Shown: positions 49,203-59,448, counted from the stretch's first letter. The stretch is DNA of 64,000 nt from Channallabes apus (GCA_030522415.1 CM060127.1:16511314-16575313); one strand, 5' to 3'. The notes: generated from the sequence alone by a model not told the origin. Numbers and translations are program-made.

Positions 49203-49674
49203 TCTCAGGCCTATGCCACTTTGGAGCCATGTGGTATTGCAATGTGAATGCAGCATGTCTGATCTTAGGTCTGTGAATTGTGGTATATTAGTGATCATGT
49301 GTTGGTGCAGTGTGGTGTACAGTATATCTAACATTAAGCTGGTGCAGTATGTCAATCTTTTTAGTCTGATCTCAGGTTTGTACAATCTGTGTACACTTTA
49401 TTAATGTACTGAGAATGGATGTCTGATCTCAGATTTGTGCTACATTGCATTGTGGCTCTTCTCTCTGATCTCATGACTGTGTGTGTGATTGCAGTAAAGA
49501 TGCCTGATCTCACGTACATATTGTGTTGCTGTAATAAGTGCTCTGTTGTGTTAGACTCTTCTGTCCGATCAAATCATGGTGAGCTGATGCATTATTGAGA
49601 CTCAGTAAGAGGTTTCTCATGTCTGAAATCCCGCCAAGCTCACTCGCCCACCCGCTCCGTCTTGTTTCCCGCCC

Positions 49675-49675
<1 letters not shown>

Positions 49676-49713
<38 letters not shown>

Positions 49714-49714
49714 T
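49676..49714. repeat. (CT)n(CA)n compound microsatellite
   Basis: CT units followed directly by CA units. Confidence 0.9.
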
Positions 49715-50005
49715 ACACAACTACAGACACATAAATGCACTCAGACAACCCCAACACCTACAGTTCACATTATTCCAGAAATCCACAGGAAACACACCTT
49801 TTTTTTTTAAATAAAGCAGCATGTTCCTCTTCAGACATGACCCCCTGTGCTCTTTATTCTTTACTAAGCTGCTGAGTCACTCTTTTTAAAAGCTAATTTG
49901 CTCTAAATTCTTTGTTCAGGAAACACGGATTGCAAAAAGACAAAAAAAAAGTTTCCTACAGCTGGCTAAGGGAAGTTTCTTACCACAATGTACTTACAGT
50001 ACATG

Positions 50006-50145
50006 CGCACACACACTCACACACACACACACACACACTCACACACACACACATACACACACTCTCACACGCACACACTCACATCCACACTCACTCTCAC
50101 ACACACACACACACACACACACACCTACATAAACACACCCACAGT
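50006..50145. repeat. Imperfect (CA)n array
   Basis: CA repeats interspersed with CTCA and CATA variants. Confidence 0.9.
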
Positions 50146-50329
50146 CACACAGTATTGATGGAATGTTTTACAATTATCTTAAATGGAATCACATCCTTTT
50201 TTCAATCAAATCCAATACACCACAATGGCAAAGTTAATGTGTTATAAAGTCAATAAATAAATAAAGAGAGGACTTCACTAGTAATCATTTGAAAAAGCAT
50301 GCACCTCTATACAATGTGTGTATGTCCGA

Positions 50330-50812
50330 GTTAAAACACGTGAAGCCATGAGAGACCCGAGAGCCAGGATTGTGTCAGGACACAGATCTGGAGAGAGATA
50401 CAAGAAACTCTACATCATTGAAAGCACCCAAGAGCACAATACCCTGCATCATTCTTAAATGGAAGAGATTTGGAATACCCTACAGTCTTCCTAGATCTGT
50501 CAGCCCAACCAATCTGAAGAATCGAAGATGAAGCACCCTGGTCTGACAGATTTGCCAGAAATCCAGTGATAGACTCTCAGACCATGAGAAACAAAATCAT
50601 CTGGGCTGATGCCACAAAGGTGGAACTCTTTGGAATCAGGCACTGCGTATCACCTTACTCTACCTCTTGAGCCTTGGACTGTACGTTACATTTTCTCTTC
50701 TCCATGTTTCACTTTATTAACATCTTTATGAGGTCTCAAGAGGTTAAAGTCATCCCTACAGTCAAACATGGTGGTGGCAGCATCATGCTGTGGGGATGTT
50801 CTTATGTGAACT
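50330..50812 (+). pseudogene. Left half of a Tc1-like transposon relic
   Basis: Nucleotide blocks typical of fish Tc1 transposase genes: GAGACCCGAGAGCCAGGATT, ATGAGAAACAAAATCATCTG with GGTGGAACTCTTTGG (DET region), and ATCCCTACAGTCAAACATGG with GGTGGCAGCATCATGCTGTG (IPTVKHGGGSIMLWG). It stops at GGGGATGTTC, where the inserted L2-like LINE begins. The right half resumes at about 54,220. Confidence 0.8.
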
Positions 50813-50905
50813 TGGAGTGTTTGAAATGCAGATGTCGTCTCCTGTGCTTTGCGCTATTGTCTATAGACCACCTGGATTTAATAAGAACTTTATTTCAGAG
50901 TTGTC

Positions 50906-52984
50906 TGTGTGCAACTGAAAATACTTAGACACACCTGAAAATACTTACTTACAAAATGGAACACCAATCAGCCAGCTACAAAAACACCTCACTTAAGCCA
51001 TTTTGAGAACTTTGCAAGCATGGAAGCAGGGAGAGCTAGAGGCAGAGGCAGAGGAAGACAGACAGAGAGAGAGAGAGGAGGAAGTGGTCGAAGAGGCCAT
51101 GCAAGGACCATTATTTCTGATGACATAAGAGCAACTTTGGTGGACCATGTCATAAACCATGGCTTGACTATGAGGGAAGCTGGGCAGAGAGTCCACCCTA
51201 ATCTACGCCGTTTCACAGTTTCATCCATAATAAGGACATTCCGACTGGAAAACAGGTATGTCTTCAACTCTATAGTCTACTCAGACTGTATAAAGAGTAT
51301 TTACAATACTGTACCATATCACATGTACTGCATTTCAGGGTGACTAATGCTCCTTTTTGAACAAAAGTAGTAGTTTTGTGAAACATACGATGATAACGTG
51401 TTGAGATGTTTCAGTACTATGTATGGTATACACAGTAAAGTACAGTATATACAGTACTGTAAAAAAGAAGCAAACCAATAACAATTTGAGGTTGCATTTT
51501 TCTACAGAATGGCTAGAAGACCTACAGTACTGGGGGTTGGACGCCAGCGCCTGTTCACACAACAGCAGGAACTTGCCATTGTGAACCTAGTGAGAGCAAA
51601 CAATGCAATCCGTCTCCACCAGCTACAGCAACAAATACTTGAAGATAGATAGGCAGGTATTCAACAACATAAATCGTGTAAGCATTACCACTATCAGACG
51701 CATCCTGGTAAAGCACAACATGACCATGAAGCAACTGTACAGGGTCCCATTTGAGAGGAACAGTGTCAGGGTCAAAGGACTTCAACATGAATATGTACAG
51801 GTAAGTGTTACAGTCCTTTACATTTACAATACAGAATGGGTGCAGTCCAGTAACAGCTGAATATGTACCATTTGATCAGTACCACATATTCGGAAATCTA
51901 CACACGTACCTGTGTGGTGGGGTGGGGTGGTTCTGTATGTGTAGTTGTGTGTTTTGAGTAATGCCATTCACAATATGTATTTTTTGTTGCAGAGAATCTT
52001 GGACATGGATGGAGCTGCTCAGCCTCATGAATTTATTTACATTGACGCGGCTGGATTCAACCTTAGCAAAAGTAGACGACGGGGACGTAATATACTTGGT
52101 CAAAGGGCGATTGTGCACGCCATAAGACTCCGAGGGCTACTGCACCATCATTCCAAACTGGGTCCATATAATGCGCAACACATAATCACATTTCTACTGT
52201 AGATGCACTTCATGATGCAGTTGTACAGGACAGACCAGAGCAGCCCAGGTTTGTTGTTGTCTGGGATAATGTCAGTTTCCATTGGGCTGCTATCGTCCGG
52301 AACTGGTTCACCAACCATGATCAATTTGAAGTTGTGTAATTGCCCCCTTACTCGCCGTTTCTCAACCCTATAGAAGAGTTTTTTTCTGCTTGGAGATGGC
52401 GCGTATATGACCGCCAACCACATGCCCGCATGCGTCTACTGCACGCAATAGAACAGACCTGCGGAGACATGGAGGTAAGGTCAATCCATGGATGGATTCG
52501 GCACACAAGGGGATATTTTCCCTGATGCTTAGCAAGAGAAGACATTGCTTGTGATGTTGATGAGATCCTGTGGCCAGACCCCAACAGACGGCAGGATCCA
52601 TAAGTCCACTTATGCACAATTGTGTTTTTCTGTGTTTACAGTAGTGTATTATTTGTTTTATTGTTGCTTTAACTAAAGTACACGACTGTAATGTACAGTA
52701 TTTAGTATTTCATTTTTTGGGTGTTGTGAAAACGTGCCTTCTGTGGAACTGAATAAAAACAGTGCAAACAAAAGCCTGCCGTGTTTTATATAAAGTAGAA
52801 TAGTGTGTTGCTGCTGATTTGTAAGTGTATTCATACTGTATGATGCAAGTGGGTTTCATTTTGTCATTAGAGCGACATTTTGACAAAGGATTGTTAGGTT
52901 TTGATAGCAGAGTTTCAATTTGACATAGATGTGAATGGTTTATTTCCCAGTGTTGTGTCTTATTTGCTTGTGTGTAGAGTTTTG
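50906..52984 (+). mobile_element. IS630/Tc1-superfamily element inserted inside the LINE
   Basis: It fills the gap in the LINE endonuclease frame and carries an intron-containing transposase gene. GAGTT sits at both borders (50,900s and 52,980s) and may be a target duplication or chance. I could not define clear terminal inverted repeats. Confidence 0.6.
51020..52603 (+). pseudogene. Spliced DD35E-type transposase, decayed
   Basis: Three exons fit together in phase. 51,020-51,255 is an Arg-Gly-rich start (MEAGRARGRGRGR) and helix-turn-helix. 51,508-51,800 has RRPTVLGVGRQRLFTQQQ and ITTIRRILVKHNMTMKQLYR. 51,993-52,603 is the DDE core. Introns are GTATGT...TTCTACAG and GTAAGT...TTGTTGCAG. Catalytic residues: YIDAAGFNL, VVWDNVSFH and SPFLNPIEEF, with 35 residues between the second Asp and the Glu. 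Lesions: a 4-bp GATA duplication at about 51,644, a TACTGTA insertion at 52,195-52,201, TAA at 52,337 and TGA at 52,523. This family belongs to the IS630/Tc1/mariner superfamily. Confidence 0.8.
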
Positions 52985-53225
52985 ACATGATGAGCCAAGT
53001 TTTGCAAAACGTGTTCAAGCAACGGGCAAAAACTGTAATACTGGGGGACTTCAATATTCATACTGTACTGTATATGCTGTCCAACAAATTATTTTTCAAA
53101 GGACTTTGTAAATCTTATTGATTCTGTTGGCCTTCAGCAAATGGTTAATGGTCCTATACATATTTATGGTCACACGTTGGACTTGATCGTGTCACTTGGT
53201 TTATCAGTCAGTGACATTATCATAG

Positions 53226-54030
53226 ATGATCTCTTGGTTGCTGATCACATTCCTGTTTTATTTACTGTCTTCCCTCCATGTCAACCAAAAAAAAGTTAGT
53301 ACTACAAAGAGACTGGTTCGCTCGATAAAATCAACTACACATGGGGATTTTAATGAAATTTTTATGGACTCTTTGCAAAATATAAAAATGGACCTCTTAT
53401 CACCCCACCTTAGTGTGGAGGAGTTGGCTACTATGTTTAATTCTGTGTGTTTGGATACACTTGATCAGGTAGCGCCTCTTAGGCAGGTACATAGAAAACA
53501 CAAACCAACTCCATGGTTAAATGGACAAATTAGGTCCCTAAGAAGGGAATGTAGAAGATGTGAACGGAAATGGAAGAAAGATAAGCTGCAAATCTCTTAC
53601 GAAATGTTGAAAGTTTCCTTGTCTAAATTTCAACGGGCTGTAAAATCTCCTAGGATGAGCTTTCTTGCAAATGTAATCCATGCATATATTGCGGCTGCAA
53701 GACTGCTTACAAGCACATGCACATTTGCACATATTACTCCGGTGTTAAAAGCTTTGCATTGGTTGCCTGTTACTTTTAGGATAAATTTTTTAATTTTATT
53801 ATTTGTTTTCAAATCTTTACATGGTTTAGCATTAACGTATATTGCTGATCAAATCCAGGAACAAACGTCAACGAGATTATTACGATCTCAATCACAGAAA
53901 CTTCTTGTTGTTCAAGATGAGGTCTAGAGGAGATCGCGCTTATGGAACAGTTTATCTTCATATACTGTATTAGGAACCATCCTACACTTGGCCATAAAAG
54001 CCATTTGAAGACATACAGTATCTTTGATCG
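53226..54030 (+). pseudogene. L2-like LINE ORF2 remnant, 3' part
   Basis: The frame open to 53,927 includes SVEELATMFNSVCLDTLDQV, HKPTPWLNGQIRSLRREC and, after an internal deletion, VLKALHWLPVTFRINFL. Past the stop, LWNSLSSY is followed by two TACTGTA/TACAGTA insertions (53,963-53,969 and 54,014-54,020). Ignoring five bases of each leaves YIRNHPTLGH and SHLKTYL, the usual C-terminus of this group. Confidence 0.78.
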
Positions 54031-54219
54031 AACGCTATCATAGAAAAATGTGTGAAGGGCGTTGGTGTCATGTATTTCTTTTTTTAAACTCTATTTTAGA
54101 TATATGGCTATATTCTGTCTTTTATCTGTCTTTTGCTGTTTGTGTTATTGTCTGTACAGCACTATGGTCAACATTGTTGTTTTATTCAGTGCTTTAGAAA
54201 TAAATTTGAACTTTGAACT

Positions 54220-54640
54220 TCTGGGACTGTGAGACTAGTAAGAATGCAGGGAAAAAACTGATGCAGGGAAAAAAAAGCTATCCTACAGGAGGTGAAAACC
54301 TTCTCCAGTGTGATAAGGCTGCCAGACTGGGGAGATGGTCTACATTCCCAAAATTGTGAGGGGGGGGGGGTGAAAAAACATAGAACGACCTGAAGCATAC
54401 CACCAAGAAAACGCAGGACTGGCTCCAGAACAACACTCTGTGAAAGTGAGAGTGCCAGCGAGAGTCTGGATCTGACCCCAATAGAGCATCTCTGGAGAGA
54501 TCTGAAAATGGCTGTTCCCATCTAACCCGGATGAACTTGGACGATTCTGCCAAGAAGAATGGAAGAACCTTCCAAAAGAAAGGTATGCCAAGCTTGTAGC
54601 ATCATCCACAAACAGACCTGAGGCTGCCATGTAGATTTAC
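54220..54640 (+). pseudogene. Right half of the Tc1-like relic
   Basis: Resumes with GGGACTGTGAGACTAGTAAG and continues to ATAGAGCATCTCTGGAGAGA (PIEHLWRDLK, the Glu motif) and AAGAATGGAAGAACCTTCC, CCAAGCTTGTAGCATCATCC (family EEW...AKLVAS). Together with 50,330-50,812 it is one ancient element split by the LINE. Confidence 0.8.
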
Positions 54641-54813
54641 TGTACAGTAAGTTAAAAACCCAGGATACTGTTTAGCTACTTAAACAGGTGTTCAACAGGT
54701 GTTAAAATACACATGGCAATACACAAACACACACAAATTTAAAAAAGTTAATGTGACAAAGACAACGTGAGGAAGAAAGCACAGAAATCAGATTTTCCCA
54801 ACGTATTCTGTAC

Positions 54814-54890
54814 CTTGGCTTTGTCTTCAATTGGTTTCTGTGGCTCTTGTGGCGAAGTCTCTCCTGTCTCTGAACTGTCATCCTCAGACA
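54814..54890 (-). CDS. Exon of an unrecognised minus-strand gene (third seen)
   Basis: A 77-bp block with acceptor GATTGCAG and donor AAG|GTACAG. It reads (M)SEDDSSETGETSPQEP then QKPIEDKAK and ends at a codon boundary. The two bases at its start complete the split codon left by the exon at 55,001-55,049. Acidic, Ser/Pro/Glu-rich and probably disordered. I do not recognise the protein. Confidence 0.6.
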
Positions 54891-55000
54891 CTGCAATCAA
54901 TCAGCATGCAATCTATTAGTCTAACAGTGTTTACTAAACACACCCGTAAAAACAAGACACTCATTTATTTGCCTCCCATCAGAAAGCTCATTAATCTTAC

Positions 55001-55049
55001 TTGATTTCCTGGCTTTCCTCGCCAGTGCAGCAGCGAGTTCATTTTGTAC
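55001..55049 (-). CDS. Exon of an unrecognised minus-strand gene (second seen)
   Basis: A 49-bp micro-exon between acceptor CTTCACAG and donor GTAAGA. It reads VQNELAAALARKARKS, an Ala-rich amphipathic basic helix, and leaves one base for the next exon. It directly extends the helix LQMKALERLTST of the 59,820-59,901 exon. All three exons keep the same phase, which is unlikely by chance. It could be a scaffold or actin-linked helical protein, but that is only a guess. Confidence 0.62.
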
Positions 55050-55965
55050 CTGTGAAGAAAAGGAAATAGGTTTCTGCTACACGTTAAAAGGAAGAGGATA
55101 AAGGAAAAAAAAAACCTCATCGTACTGAACTAAGGTCACTAAGGAGAAAGTGCATGATGCAGTATCTAAGACAGAGCTACTGTAGAACGCAAAGAGAAAC
55201 GCCCAGACTGATAAATACTGCACAGCTTTTTCTTCATGGAGAATTGCAGTCGAGTTTTCTCTGAACAGGACTCCTGAACTCGACGAGGACGTGTCTCACC
55301 CCAGGACACTACAGCTGACCTTTTTTTTTATTTATTCTTTATGCTAAAATGTTCAAAGCAATCTGGCAGTGCTGACTGCAGAACCCATTGGTTAGTCAGA
55401 GTAGGGAATAAAGCATGTGAAATAGATGCTGAGATCAAATTCAATCAGCAAGAAATGCACGAAACCATCTATTTTTAGACATTATAGTTCAAGCACTAGG
55501 TTTACTCAGCGTGCGCTTTTGAAGACAACAAGGACTGTGTTCATTTTATGTCTGCCGAGAAGAGGTTATATGATGATCGGTGAGGGAGGCGTGAATTTTT
55601 GAACGGTGGGGGAATGCTCTTTAGCATTTACGTTTTTTAACATAAATTGTGATGCTTCCTGACAATTTCTATTGTTAAAAGTGCTGTATAGATAGAATAA
55701 TAGAGAATAAATTGGCAATGCAAAGAAACATGACTACATGACCTTTTTCCATTGCTCCAAGCCCAATATTTATATATTTTCCCCTGATTATCCTCAATAA
55801 GAAGTGGTTTTCTGTTGGAAAAAAAAAACTGGCTGGGAAGAACGGTTGGTTCTTATGACCATCAGTGGTGACACTGTGCTTACCCATAAAAAATAAGAAA
55901 TAATCTTATTTATTTACATTTGTTAGCTGATTGAATGCCAAAAGTTGCTAGTTCATTTATAATAG

Positions 55966-56165
55966 CTGGACAGGGTGCCAATCCAGCGCAGGGCACACAC
56001 ACACACACACTACGGGAACGCCAAATAGCCTAACCTGCATATCTTTTGGACTGTGGGAGGAAACCCACCAAGCACGTGGAGAACACGCAAACTCCATGCA
56101 CACAGACGGGAATCGAACCCGGATCCTGGAGGTGCAAGGCAACATTGCTAACCACTACACCACGT
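55966..56165 (-). repeat. tRNA-derived SINE, truncated, minus strand
   Basis: ACAGGGTGCCAATCCAGCGC, GCAAACTCCATGCACACAGA and a tRNA-like head (TGGTGTAGTGGTTAGCAATG read on minus). It is the same family as 19,413-19,816 with internal deletions. Confidence 0.85.
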
Positions 56166-57615
56166 GTCAACTCTTATGTGTTTCTGTGGAATGAAATTCA
56201 TGGCAGAAATGTGCAATACTCGGAAAGTTAGCCAGCCTCTTTCAGCACGTTATGCATTTTTATATTATTTTTGAACTATTTTTAGGTATTCTATTACGCT
56301 CTAATATTACAGCTGCAAAATCTGGTGTTAAGAGTGTAAGCAGTTTCATCCACAGAGAAGACTTTTGTTCAAATTATTCTTTAGCTAACTGCCTCGACAA
56401 GAAGATTTATACAGAATTTCAATGAGTGTGTCTTCTACTCCTGCTGAATACACACCTTTCTAGCCTATAAATTACAGCCGTTTATGTCACCGCTCAGGAG
56501 CGAAACAATCAGCGCTTAACTGAACATGATTTATTGTATAATTTATCCATGTTATTAATCTGTTCAGAAATCAATACAGACATTTGCTATGGGAAATTTA
56601 CACTAAGCAGCATTTTCATGCTCAACTCATCAGTCCTGTCTCACTGGTTCGCTGCTGGATGTACTGTACTGTACACTGTATGCCAAGAAAAAAGGATAAA
56701 TGTAAAACCATTAGGTTTCACTTATCTTGAATACAGACAAATTTCTTTCTAAATCATTTATGTCCAATCAGACCTCCTGAGTTTGTGTAAAATTGCATAA
56801 AAAGAATTTTGACTGCTGTAAATGGTGCTTGATCAACTTCAAATCGTATAACAGAGTTATTGTGGTTTTAGACAAGGATTATTAGATTCAGCATTAAAAT
56901 TCTTATTTGTTTTTCCTCCACGCAAATTTAAACATTTTCATCTCTCCGTAAGCGTTATCTTTATGGCATTTGTGGGTGTCATTAAATGTAAATCAGCTGT
57001 GCTTGTGAAACACACATGCAAAATTATACCTAACTGGCATTTAGCAACATTTGAAAAAGGTGAAGAGAAGCATTAACGAATTTTTATGGATTTTTGCATT
57101 TGATGATAACATCTATGTGAAACTTTGCTAAAAGAAAAACGAGGCCCATTGAGTCTGCTTTTTTCCCCTCAATCACCGATCAGGTTGAAAGACGTGAGAA
57201 AAACCAACAGAGGACAAAATAAATGCAGGTAGGAAGATTGATGACATTTCTAATTAGAGATATTTCAAAGTCAAAAAGCTTCCTTCTTTTCATCATTAGA
57301 TGAGCTAGGCTAACTATTAAGAAATAAATCTAATCATTGTTTAAAGATTTTTTTTTTATTGAATTAAATAAACATATGACAGTATGGGTTTTAACAAATA
57401 AATGTCAGTTTTTCAAATAGGAATTACAACCTTGGCCGAACTGGTTGGTTAATTAAGTTTTGAGGAATAATTCTCCAGACTTTTTCCACTCTCAGTTTTT
57501 ACTTTTTTTTCATTCCCTGTACCTGACCAGTTTCAGATTAATGTTTGTTTGTTAAGCCACACAGTGACTTATGAGCCACTTAAGCATAAACATCTAACTT
57601 AAGAACTTAAGGCAA

Positions 57616-57745
57616 AAACCAGTGAGATACAGGTGCAGATGATAACAGATGATCAGGCCGGTGGTCACTATACTTATGGTGCTAAATGCAGAGTGGTTGG
57701 AACAGACGAGAGGGGAAATGAGGTCACTGCTGAGGTTGTTACATG
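57616..57745 (-). repeat. Dispersed repeat shared with 19,171-19,275
   Basis: GATGATCAGGCCGGTGGTCA, CAGACGAGAGGGGAAATGAG and GTCACTGCTGAGGTTGTTAC match the 19.2-kb repeat in reverse. The second Tc1 copy sits right at its edge. Confidence 0.7.
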
Positions 57746-57760
57746 AACTAAGTTATTAAA

Positions 57761-59360
57761 TTGCAAAAGTATTCGGCCCCATTGAACTTTTCCACATTTT
57801 GTCACATTACAGCCACAAACATGAATCAATTTTATTGGAATTCCATGTGAGAGACCAATACAAAGTGGTGTACACGTGAGAAGTGAAACGAAAATCATAC
57901 ATGATTCCAAACATTTTTTATAAATAAATAACTGCAAAGTGGGGTGTGCGTAATTATTCAGCCCCCTGAGTCAATACTTTGTAGAACCACCTTTTGCTGC
58001 AATTACAGCTGCCAGTCTTTTAGGGTATGTCTCTACCAGCTTTGCACATCTAGAGACTGAAATCGTTGCCCATTCTTCTTTGCAAAACAGCTCCAGCTCA
58101 GTCAGATTAGATGGACAGCGTTTGTGAACAGCAGTTTTCAGATCTTGCCACAGATTCTCGATTGGATTTAGATCTGGACTTTGACTGGGCCATTCTAACA
58201 CATGGATATGTTTTGTTTTAAACCATTCCATTGTTGCCCTGGCTTTATGTTTAGGGTCGTTGTCCTGCTGGAAGGTGAACCTCCACCCCAGTCTCAAGTC
58301 TTTTGCAGACTCCAAGAGGTTTTCTTCCAAGATTGCCCTGTATTTGGCTCCATCCATCTTCCCATCAACTCTGACCAGCTTCCCTGTCCCTGCTGAAGAG
58401 AAGCACCCCCAGAGCATGATGCTGCCACCACCATATTTGACAGTGGGGATGGTGTGTTCAGAGTGATGTGCAGTGTTAGTTTTCCACCACACATAGCGTT
58501 TTGCATTTTGGTCAAAAAGTTCCATTTTGGTCTCATCTGACCAGAGCACCTTCTTCCACATGTTTGCTGTGTCCCCCACATGGCTTGTGGCAAACTGCAA
58601 ACAGGACTTCTTATGGTTTTCTGTTAACAATGGCTTTCTTCTTGCCACTCTTCCATAAATGCCAACTTTGTACGGTGCACGACTAATAGTTGTCCTATGG
58701 ACAGATTCCACCACCTGAGCTGTAGATCTCTGCAGCTCGTCCAGAGTCACCATGGGCCTCTTGGCTGCATTTCTGATCAGCGCTCTCCTTGTTCGGCCTG
58801 TGAGTTTAGGTGGACGGCCTTGTCTTGGTAGGTTTACAGTTGTGCCATACTCCTTCCATTTCTGAATGATCGCTTGAACAGTGGCTCAGTGGGATGTTCA
58901 AGGCTTTGGAAATCATTTTGTAGCCTAAGCCTGCTTTAAATTTCTCAGTAACTTTATCCCTGACCTGTCTGGTGTGTTCTTTGGACTTCATGGTGTTGTT
59001 GCTCCCAATATTCTCTTAGACAACCTCTGAGGCCATCACAGAGCAGCTGTATTTGTACTGACATTAGATTACACACAGGTGCACTCTATTTAGTCATTAG
59101 CACTCATCAGGCAATGTCTATGGGCAACTGACTGCACTCAGACCAAAGTGGGCTGAATAATTACGCACACCCCACTTTTCAGTTATTTATTTGGAAAAAA
59201 TGTTTGGAATCATGTATGATTTTCGTTCCACTTCTCACGTGTACACCACTTTGTATTGGTCTTTCACGTGGAATTCCAATGAAATTGATTCATGTTTGTG
59301 GCTGTAATGTGACAAAATGTGGAAAAGTTCAAGGGGGCCGAATACTTTTGCAAGCCATTG
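57761..59360 (-). mobile_element. Tc1-like transposon copy 2, left tip lost
   Basis: Starts within the terminal repeat at TTGCAAAAGTATTCGGCCCC (the first seven bases of the tip are missing or replaced) and ends TTTGCAAGCCATTG at 59,360. Very similar to copy 1 along its length. The right-tip change CACTG to CATTG and the lost left tip suggest it can no longer move. Confidence 0.93.
57971..58991 (-). pseudogene. Tc1 transposase, copy 2, one frameshift
   Basis: ATG at 58,991 opens MKSKEHTRQVRDKV...LGYKMISKALNIP (helix-turn-helix). One extra base near 58,883 then shifts the frame. The downstream frame runs unbroken to 57,971 with WSDETKMELF, FQQDNDPKHKA and SPDLNPIENLW (DD34E). Unlike copy 1 it keeps its start codon and the GRTRR linker, so the single extra base is the main lesion. 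The same extra base is present in copy 1. Confidence 0.92.
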
Positions 59361-59407
59361 ATATATTATTATATTGATTCATATGATAATACTATCATAA
59401 TATTATC

Positions 59408-59448
59408 TTTCATTCATTCATTTTCTATACCGCTTAATCCTGTGTTAT
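59408..59448 (-). repeat. SINE tail stub
   Basis: TTTTCTATACCGCTTAATCC preceded by CATT repeats, the same tail as the SINE at 19,413. Confidence 0.6.

Larger units (their letters stand above)
47080..49590. repeat. Degenerate array with CTGATCTCAGATCTGT-like units
   Basis: The word TCTGATCTCAG, with variants, recurs at irregular spacing of roughly 50-150 bp on the plus strand, for example near 47,087, 47,282, 47,537, 47,677, 47,716, 49,258, 49,364, 49,421 and 49,503. Intervening sequence contains GTGGT, CATGT and TGCAGT words. It is interrupted by the hAT element at 47,867-49,202. Probably an old minisatellite. Confidence 0.75.
50813..54215 (+). mobile_element. L2-like LINE inserted in the Tc1 relic, itself interrupted
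   Basis: The coding strand starts 5'-truncated in the endonuclease (FEMQMSSPVLCAIVYRPPGF), breaks at about 50,905, resumes near 52,985 with MMSQVLQNVFKQRAKTVILG and DFNIH, continues through PWLNGQIRSLRRECRR and jumps by internal deletion to the C-terminus (ITPVLKALHWLPVTFR, FKSLHGLA). The tail AAATAAATTTGAACTTTGAA ends at about 54,215. The reverse-transcriptase core is absent. Confidence 0.8.
37031..54813. other. Intergenic or intronic stretch between rapgef5 and an unrecognised gene
   Basis: Apart from the transposons listed separately I see no host exon here. If the three exons at 54.8-59.9 kb belong to a gene ending upstream of rapgef5, its remaining exons should lie in this stretch. I could not find any with confidence. 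38,405-39,660, 40,700-41,270 and 44,535-45,310 hold nothing I can name. Confidence 0.5.

Noticed and set aside
50989..51267. Minus-strand Ser/Leu-rich ORFs
   Set aside because: Antisense of the Arg-Gly-rich start of the transposase.
51523..51529. TACAGTA heptamer in transposase exon 2
   Set aside because: It lies in frame in the family-like RRPTVLGV block, so it is probably ancestral and not a footprint. Some of the roughly 100 heptamers must be of this kind.
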